This document shows, piece after piece, positions 58,909 to 64,000 of a stretch of DNA of 64,000 nucleotides. This DNA is from Deltaproteobacteria bacterium. Lineage in GTDB: Bacteria > Desulfobacterota > Desulfomonilia > UBA1062. The notes beneath the pieces were generated by a model. The model was given only the letters and a program-made list of their open reading frames with translations, was not told where the DNA came from and did no database searches. The stretch covers positions 44,117 to 108,116 of the forward strand of contig JAHDRW010000038.1 of NCBI GenBank assembly GCA_018433085.1, written 5' to 3'. Positions within the stretch are counted from its first letter, which is position 1; each line of letters begins with the position of its first letter. Position numbers and translations under genes: made by a program.

Positions 58909-60045
58909 CTACTCCAGCTTGAGCCTGAGCTTGCGGTTTGCCACGATCACCATGATCGCGGCATAGATGCCGAGCAGAAGCAGGTTGAGCCAGAGGATTT
59001 CGAGCCCTATCCCTTTGAGGTAGATGCCCCTGAGCAGCGCGATGAAATAGCGTGCGGGCACGATATAGGTGATGAGCTGGATGAGCGGGGGCATGTTCTC
59101 GATTGCAAAAACGAACCCGCTCAGGAGCAGGGTGGGCAGAAAGCCCGCGATCATGGCGATCTGGGTTGCCAGGACCTGGGTCTTCATGATGATGCCCACG
59201 GCCAGGCCGAAGAACAGCGCCCCGGTGAGAAAGATCGACGCAGAGAGAAAGAGCAGACCCGGAGACCCCCGTAAGGGAACGTGGAACATCCACTCGCCGA
59301 GGGCGGCCGCAATGGCCACGTCGAGCACGCCCAGCACGAAGTAGGGGAGCACCTTGCCGAAGACGATCTCGGGCACGCGGACCGGCGTGCTGATGAGCTG
59401 CTCCATGGTGCCGGTCTCCCATTCCCGGGCCACGGTCACGCTGGTCATCATCCCCGCGATCACCATCATCACGATGGCCAGTATGCCCGGAATGATGACA
59501 TTCTGGCTCTCCAAGTCCGGGTTGTACCACGCCCTGGGGTTGAGCTCCACCGGCTCGGCCAGCTCTCCCCGGCCCATGAGCCCGATCCTCCTGACGCCGA
59601 CCTTCCGGGAGTATATCATGCCCACGCTGTTCGCATAGGCTACGGCGAGGCGGGCCGTGTTGGCGTCGCTCCCGTCCACGATCACCTGGACGTCGACCGG
59701 CTCCCCCCGCTGGACCTTCCGGGCGAAATCATCGGGCACCACCACGGCAACCATGACCCTGCCGGAGTCGAGATCGTCCTGTATGCGGTCGTACCCGGTA
59801 TGGTACTGCCTGACGGAGAAGTAAGGAGACCCGTCGAACAGGCTCAGGAATTCCCGGCTCTGAGGGGTGCGCGACTGGTCCCACACCACGGCCGGGACGT
59901 TCTTCAGGTCCATGTTCAGGGCATAGCCGAAGAGCAGGATGAGCACCACGGGGATGGCGATGGCCAGAAGCAGGCTGCGCCAGTCCCTGACGATGTGTAT
60001 CCACTCCTTGCGGGCAACAGCGATGAACCGTCTGGTGCTGAACAT
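58909..60045 (-). CDS. ybhS: ABC-2 type transporter permease (YbhS-like)
   Basis: The 378-residue paralogue of the downstream permease has the same layout: an N-terminal helix near residue 25, an extracytoplasmic domain (NMDLKNVPAVVWDQSRTPQS), and five C-terminal helices with VAREWETGTMEQLISTPVR as the ATPase-contacting motif. YbhS and YbhR are thought to form a heterodimeric channel. It lies 3 bp after the ATPase gene and 3 bp before its partner. Substrate unknown; family assignment is strong. Confidence 0.9.
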   Translation of the reverse strand: MFSTRRFIAVARKEWIHIVRDWRSLLLAIAIPVVLILLFGYALNMDLKNVPAVVWDQSRTPQSREFLSLFDGSPYFSVRQYHTGYDRIQDDLDSGRVMVAVVVPDDFARKVQRGEPVDVQVIVDGSDANTARLAVAYANSVGMIYSRKVGVRRIGLMGRGELAEPVELNPRAWYNPDLESQNVIIPGILAIVMMVIAGMMTSVTVAREWETGTMEQLISTPVRVPEIVFGKVLPYFVLGVLDVAIAAALGEWMFHVPLRGSPGLLFLSASIFLTGALFFGLAVGIIMKTQVLATQIAMIAGFLPTLLLSGFVFAIENMPPLIQLITYIVPARYFIALLRGIYLKGIGLEILWLNLLLLGIYAAIMVIVANRKLRLKLE

Positions 60046-60048
60046 TTC

Positions 60049-62013
60049 TCAGCCCTCCCCCTGCCCGGATTCCCTGCGGTCGGTCTCCTCGATGAGCGCC
60101 ACGAACACGTCCTCCATGCTGGGGACCACCTGTTCCATGTTCTCGAGCGGCACGCCCATATCCGCGAGCTCCTGCCGTATTCTCCGACCGGCCTCGTCCG
60201 GGTCCCTGACCACGGCGTGCAGCCCCGATCCAAACAGGGCTACCTCCCGTACGCCGGGCAGCGCGGCTATGGCATCCATGACCTCGAACGGCCGCGGGCA
60301 GTGGATATCGAGGATCGCCTCGCGCATGACCTGTGTCTTCAGCTCGGTGGGGGTCCCCATGGCCACGATATTCCCTCGGTAGATGAGCGCCAGGCGGTCG
60401 CAGTACTCCGCCTCTTCCATGTAGTGCGTGGTCACGAACACGGTCACCCCGGCCTGTGCCATGGTGGAGATGAGATCCCAGAACCTCCTGCGGGAGACCG
60501 GGTCCACCCCGCTGGTGGGCTCGTCGAGGAAGATGACCGGGGGCTCGTGGAGGATCGAACACGCCATGGCCAGACGCTGTTTCCACCCGCTGCTCAGCAC
60601 CGCGGTCATGCTCCGGGCATGGTCCATGAGCCCTGTCATCTCCATGGCCCACGCCTTGCGATCTTCGAGCCTTTTGCCGGTAAGGGAATAGATACCCCCG
60701 TAGAACTCGATGTTCTCCTCCACGGTGAGGTCGTCGTAGAGCGAAAACTTCTGGCTCATGTAGCCGATGTGCTCCTTGATCTTCTCGGACTGCCGGGCGA
60801 TGTCGAAGCCCAGGACCTCGCCGCGTCCTTCGCTCGGTTCGAGGACGCCGCAGAGCATCCTGATGACCGTGCTCTTTCCCGCGCCGTTGGGCCCGAGGAA
60901 GCCGAAGATCTGGCCCGCGGGCACCGAGAAGCTCACCCGGTTGACCGCGGTGAAGCCGCCGAAGCGCCGGGTAAGGTCTTCCACCTCCACCGCCGGTCTG
61001 CCCGGGGCCGTTGGACCCGCCGCCTGATCTTCAAAACTCGACCGGGAAACGGATGACCATGGCCTGATTTCCGCCTCGCCGCTTTCCTTAAGGACCCTCA
61101 CGAACACGTCCTCCAGGGTGGGGTCCTGCCTGCGGATCTCGTCAAACGGCAGACCTTCGCGCTCGAGGAGCGAGCGTGCCTGCTGACCCGCGGCCGCCTC
61201 GTCCTGCGTCACGAGGTGGACCGTGTCGCCGAACACGTTGACATCCTCGTACGAGCCGCTTCTCTCCAAGAGGGCTTGCACCTTGCGGGCCTGGGGCGAA
61301 CGGATGGAAACGATCGCGCCCCTCATGAGCCTCTTGATCTCGGCCGGGCTCCCCTGAGCAAGCAGTGTTCCGTTGCTGAGGAGCCCCACCCTGTTGCACC
61401 GTTCCGCCTCGTCCAGATAGGCGGTGCTCACGAGGATGGACACGTCCCGGGCCAGGAGCTGGTAGAGGATACGCCAGAAATCCCGCCTGCTCACCGGGTC
61501 GACGCCGTTGGTGGGCTCGTCCAGGAGCAGGACCTTGGGGGTGTGCACCAGCGCGCACACAAGCTGGAGCTTCTGTTTCATCCCGCCGGAGAGCGCCCCT
61601 GCCCTTCGGCCCGTGAACGGCCTCATGGCGCTGAAATCCAGCAACTCTTCTATCCGCTCCTTTCTTCCCCGGATGGGGACCCCGTAGAGATCGGCATAGA
61701 ATCTGATGTTTTCCCACACGGTGAGATCCTCGTAGAGACCGAAGCGCTGGCTCATGTAGGCGATGTTGTCCTTGACCTGCCCGGAATGCGTCCGCACGTC
61801 ATAGCCCACGATCTCCGCGGTGCCTGACGTGGGGGTCATGATGCTGCTCAGCATGCGCAGGGTGGTGGTCTTGCCCGCCCCGTCCGGACCAACGAGGCCG
61901 TAGATCTCCGCCGGGCGCACCTCAAGGGAGACGCCGCCCACCGCGGTGAGATCGCCGAACTGCTTGCTCAGGTTCCGGGCGAGAATCGCGGATTCCATGG
62001 CGCTATCCGTCAT
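60049..62013 (-). CDS. ybhF: ABC exporter ATPase with two fused nucleotide-binding domains (YbhF-like)
   Basis: The 654-residue protein contains two complete ABC domains in tandem. The first has Walker A GPDGAGKTTT (about residue 38), signature ALSGGMKQKLQLV and Walker B LLLDEPTNGVDP. The second has GPNGAGKST (about 370) and LIFLDEPTSGVDP-type motifs, although its signature region reads VLSSGWKQRLAMA, with Ser-Gly where Gly-Gly is usual. This is the YbhF architecture, driving the YbhR/YbhS permeases. The ATG directly follows the HlyD-protein stop, so translation is coupled. Confidence 0.93.
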   Translation of the reverse strand: MTDSAMESAILARNLSKQFGDLTAVGGVSLEVRPAEIYGLVGPDGAGKTTTLRMLSSIMTPTSGTAEIVGYDVRTHSGQVKDNIAYMSQRFGLYEDLTVWENIRFYADLYGVPIRGRKERIEELLDFSAMRPFTGRRAGALSGGMKQKLQLVCALVHTPKVLLLDEPTNGVDPVSRRDFWRILYQLLARDVSILVSTAYLDEAERCNRVGLLSNGTLLAQGSPAEIKRLMRGAIVSIRSPQARKVQALLERSGSYEDVNVFGDTVHLVTQDEAAAGQQARSLLEREGLPFDEIRRQDPTLEDVFVRVLKESGEAEIRPWSSVSRSSFEDQAAGPTAPGRPAVEVEDLTRRFGGFTAVNRVSFSVPAGQIFGFLGPNGAGKSTVIRMLCGVLEPSEGRGEVLGFDIARQSEKIKEHIGYMSQKFSLYDDLTVEENIEFYGGIYSLTGKRLEDRKAWAMEMTGLMDHARSMTAVLSSGWKQRLAMACSILHEPPVIFLDEPTSGVDPVSRRRFWDLISTMAQAGVTVFVTTHYMEEAEYCDRLALIYRGNIVAMGTPTELKTQVMREAILDIHCPRPFEVMDAIAALPGVREVALFGSGLHAVVRDPDEAGRRIRQELADMGVPLENMEQVVPSMEDVFVALIEETDRRESGQGEG

Positions 62014-63045
62014 TCACTCATCCATTCTGATGACGGCGTCGGCCGGCATCCCGGGCTTGAGCTCCTGGTTGAGGTTCTCGAGTGCGATCTTGATTCGGTA
62101 GACCAGGTTGACACGCTCCTCCTCGGTCTGGACGGATTTTGGGGTGAACTCCGCCTCAGAGGAAACAAAGCTGATGCGCCCCCGGTAGACCCTGCCCGGA
62201 TAGGTGTCGGTCGTGACCTCCACCTCCTGGTTCAGGGGTATCCTGCCCAGATCGGTCTCGGCCACATAGGCGCGGAGCCAGGGGTGCTCGAGATCTGCGA
62301 TGGTCATGACCGGCGTGCCCGGATTCAGATACTCGCCCGCCTCTGCCGCAGTGCTCAGGACCACGGCGTCCATAGGGGCGTGCAGGGTGGTGTACGAAAG
62401 AGCGAGCTCGGCCTTTTTCAGGGCCTTTTCGGCATTTTCAAGTTGCGAGGCGGCCTGCTCGATCTTCTCCTTCCGGGGTCCCTCCTCGACGAGGCTGAGC
62501 TGCTGCCGCGCAGCCCTCACGCGCGCCTCTGCCTCTCCATAGGCGCTTTGGGCCACGGCATATCGGGTGCTATATTCTTCAAGCTCCCGGAGGCTGATCC
62601 CTCCCTGCTCCTGGAGCCTGGAGAAGCGCTCGAAATCCGACCGGGCGAAATCGAGCTGTGCCTGCGCCGTCCCCAGCCCGGCCCGTGCCCTCTTCAGCTC
62701 CGCCCGTGCGGCCTCGACCTCCTGGGCCCTGCTCCCTGTCTTGAGCTCCTGGAGCACAGACCTCGCATAGTTCACGCCCGAGCGGGCCTGCTCGACCGCG
62801 ACCTCCTCATCGCTCCTGTCGAGCTCTGCCACGAGCTGCCCTTTCTCCACCCGGTCACCCTCGCTGACCGGCCTGCTCCGGAGCCTGCCCGGGATCTTGA
62901 AGCTCAGCTGCACATCGGTTGCCTCGATATTGCCGGACACCCGGATGACATCGCGATCATTCCCGCCACGGAACACCGCATACAGGATACCCCCCGCAAT
63001 CAGCACCGCGAGAATCAGTACAGGTACCACCACCTGCCTTTTCAT
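62014..63045 (-). CDS. ybhG: HlyD-family membrane fusion protein (YbhG-like)
   Basis: The 343-residue protein has one N-terminal membrane helix (about 7-25). A first lipoyl half-domain (VSGNIEATDVQLSFKIPGRL) leads into a long alpha-helical hairpin of Glu/Ala/Arg-rich coiled coil (about 85-215). The second lipoyl half (LHAPMDAVVLSTAAEAGEYL) and a barrel domain follow. It bridges the inner-membrane ABC-2 exporter to the periplasm, possibly to a TolC-like channel encoded elsewhere. GGGAG precedes the ATG. It is the first structural gene after the TetR regulator. Confidence 0.92.
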   Translation of the reverse strand: MKRQVVVPVLILAVLIAGGILYAVFRGGNDRDVIRVSGNIEATDVQLSFKIPGRLRSRPVSEGDRVEKGQLVAELDRSDEEVAVEQARSGVNYARSVLQELKTGSRAQEVEAARAELKRARAGLGTAQAQLDFARSDFERFSRLQEQGGISLRELEEYSTRYAVAQSAYGEAEARVRAARQQLSLVEEGPRKEKIEQAASQLENAEKALKKAELALSYTTLHAPMDAVVLSTAAEAGEYLNPGTPVMTIADLEHPWLRAYVAETDLGRIPLNQEVEVTTDTYPGRVYRGRISFVSSEAEFTPKSVQTEEERVNLVYRIKIALENLNQELKPGMPADAVIRMDE

Positions 63046-63142
63046 GTTCGCTCCCTTCCACTCCCTATCAAAGAAAAGACCACCTGATGATTTCCGGCGT
63101 CACAACTGCCGCCGTTTTTCCCTTTCCTGTCTGCATGGATGC

Positions 63143-63814
63143 TCAGCTGTCCCTCTTATCACCGGCCGAACGCCTGAGCTCTGCCGGTACAAGGCCGTTC
63201 ATGACGAGGTCCGCCACGGCCTGCTTTCTCTTGCGGATCATCTCCGGGGTGAGCGGATCGTCGCCCAGAATCAGGGTAAAGAGCGGAGAGGCAACAATAT
63301 AGAAGATGTTCATCCCCAATACCGAGAATATGGTGTGCTCGGGAGAAACCCGCCGGATGGCACCTGTGGAGATCGCCTCGGTGATCTTGTCCCGCATGAG
63401 CCCGAAGGTGGGAATGATGTAGTTGTGTGCGATGGCGTCCAGATGCTTTCCCGAGAGCAGCTCCCATGCCATGAGCCGGACAAAAGCCCGGTTGCGGGCC
63501 AGATACCCGATGTAAAAATCCAGAAAGGTCTCGATGCTCCGGGCGGTGTCGCCGGCGGCGGCGAAATGCTGCGGAATCGAATCCCTGATCCCCTCGATGA
63601 ACCGTCCGATCACGGCCATGAGCAGGTCGTCCTTGCTCTTGAAATAGTAGTAGAGCATGGCCTTGTTCACCCCCGCCGCATCCGCGATCTTCTGCACCTT
63701 GGCCCCGTCAAAGCCCTTATCTGCAAAAATCCCTTCCGCGGCGTCCAGGATCTTCTCCTTGGTCATTCTCTCATCCTTTATTTTCGTCCCTTGCCCGATT
63801 TCTCTTCCATCCAT
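63143..63814 (-). CDS. TetR/AcrR-family transcriptional regulator
   Basis: A start at ATG 63814 is favoured by AGAGG six bases before it; ATG 63766 (MTKEKILDAAEGIF) also has a plausible site. From 63814 the protein has 223 residues. The N-terminal helix-turn-helix reads FADKGFDGAKVQKIADAAGV, then NKAMLYYYFKSKDDLL, typical of TetR. The C-terminal ligand domain (YbiH/CecR-like in arrangement) is divergent. It is 97 bp upstream of the HlyD gene in the same orientation and probably represses itself and the exporter through the palindrome at 63841-63858. Confidence 0.92.
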   Translation of the reverse strand: MDGREIGQGTKIKDERMTKEKILDAAEGIFADKGFDGAKVQKIADAAGVNKAMLYYYFKSKDDLLMAVIGRFIEGIRDSIPQHFAAAGDTARSIETFLDFYIGYLARNRAFVRLMAWELLSGKHLDAIAHNYIIPTFGLMRDKITEAISTGAIRRVSPEHTIFSVLGMNIFYIVASPLFTLILGDDPLTPEMIRKRKQAVADLVMNGLVPAELRRSAGDKRDS

Positions 63815-63840
63815 TACGAACCTCTGACGACCTATCATAT

Positions 63841-63858
63841 TAACCAACCGGTTAGTTA
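63841..63858. promoter_or_regulatory. palindromic operator upstream of tetR
   Basis: TAACCAACCGGTTAGTTA is an inverted repeat matching at 16 of 18 positions, 27 bp before the regulator start. It lies between a TTGAGT-like -35 and a TTAATA-like -10 on the minus strand. The position and form suit a TetR dimer site for autoregulation. Confidence 0.7.
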
Positions 63859-64000
63859 GATACTCAAGTTTCGCACCCCTTAATCCTGAGATGAGGGCAT
63901 AGAGCCTGATCGATCGAGTCGATGAAAGGGGACAAATCGTCTTCGATTTTCAAGAGCGCGAAGATGCACTTGAGTGAATGCTTGAACAGGCCTTTGAAGA
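63859..64000. other. right edge of window
   Basis: These 142 bp contain no frame I can support; a gene beginning beyond the edge cannot be excluded. Confidence 0.4.

Noticed and set aside
57760..61056. Long plus-strand frames opposite the ABC exporter
   Set aside because: The minus strand encodes clear YbhR/YbhS/YbhF proteins; the plus-strand frames are His/Gly/Asp-rich shadows without recognisable domains.
1..64000. CRISPR arrays, tRNA or rRNA genes
   Set aside because: No regularly spaced direct repeats and no T-arm/anticodon-arm patterns or rRNA stretches were recognised.

Overview
The window looks like chromosomal DNA of a Gram-negative, energy-limited anaerobe. It is probably a deltaproteobacterial (Desulfobacterota-type) lineage, although no rRNA or ribosomal marker is present to prove this. 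The evidence is indirect: outer-membrane lipoproteins, an exosortase-type exopolysaccharide locus, an FeoAB ferrous-iron importer, an archaeal/bacterial-type V-ATPase next to a membrane pyrophosphatase, a branched-chain amino-acid ABC importer and PlsB-type acyl transfer. The G+C content is high by eye, except for a lower-GC iron-uptake block.

Layout. (1) Positions 1-14932, all minus strand: an exopolysaccharide locus transcribed from exosortase and EpsI through glycosyltransferases, ATP-grasp, hexapeptide acyltransferase, flippase and Wzy/ligase, to a CapK-like adenylate-forming enzyme, CapA, polysaccharide deacetylase, GNAT and a glycosyltransferase cut by the window edge. (2) 15541-20403, minus: livKHMGF importer. 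(3) 20583-25126: htpX, then feoA-feoB (plus) converging on dtxR-feoA2 (minus). Three copies of one operator sit at the two promoters, and a palindromic REP/MITE-like element lies just beyond. (4) 25596-35313, minus: a complete V-ATPase operon (I-K-E-C-F-A-B-D-DUF61-G/H) with an RsbRD-like gene upstream. (5) 35992-38576, minus: hppA and pth. (6) 38752-46470, plus: uvrC, plsB, rlpA, eno, apbE, with a 186-bp hairpin element before plsB. (7) 46633-50488, minus: a translationally coupled hydantoinase / zinc-ribbon HDAC / patatin operon. (8) 50851-54223: one plus-strand lipoprotein converging on a three-lipoprotein operon with a FlgO-like member, then an orphan type IV pilin. (9) 54364-57504, plus: miaB and a two-component pair. 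(10) 57775-63814, minus: a TetR-controlled HlyD/ABC-2 (YbhGFSR-type) exporter.

How they fit together. The V-ATPase rotor subunit carries all five Na+-ligand residues known from Enterococcus NtpK, and the pyrophosphatase has the K+-dependent signature. Together they suggest a low-energy metabolism that uses ion gradients and PPi. The iron block is a self-contained circuit: a DtxR-like repressor with Cys-x-x-Glu-His ligands, whose own start codon lies inside its operator, facing feoAB, which carries two more operators. The exopolysaccharide locus combines protein sorting (exosortase) with enzymes normally used to activate or ligate carboxylates. No tRNA, rRNA or CRISPR array was seen.
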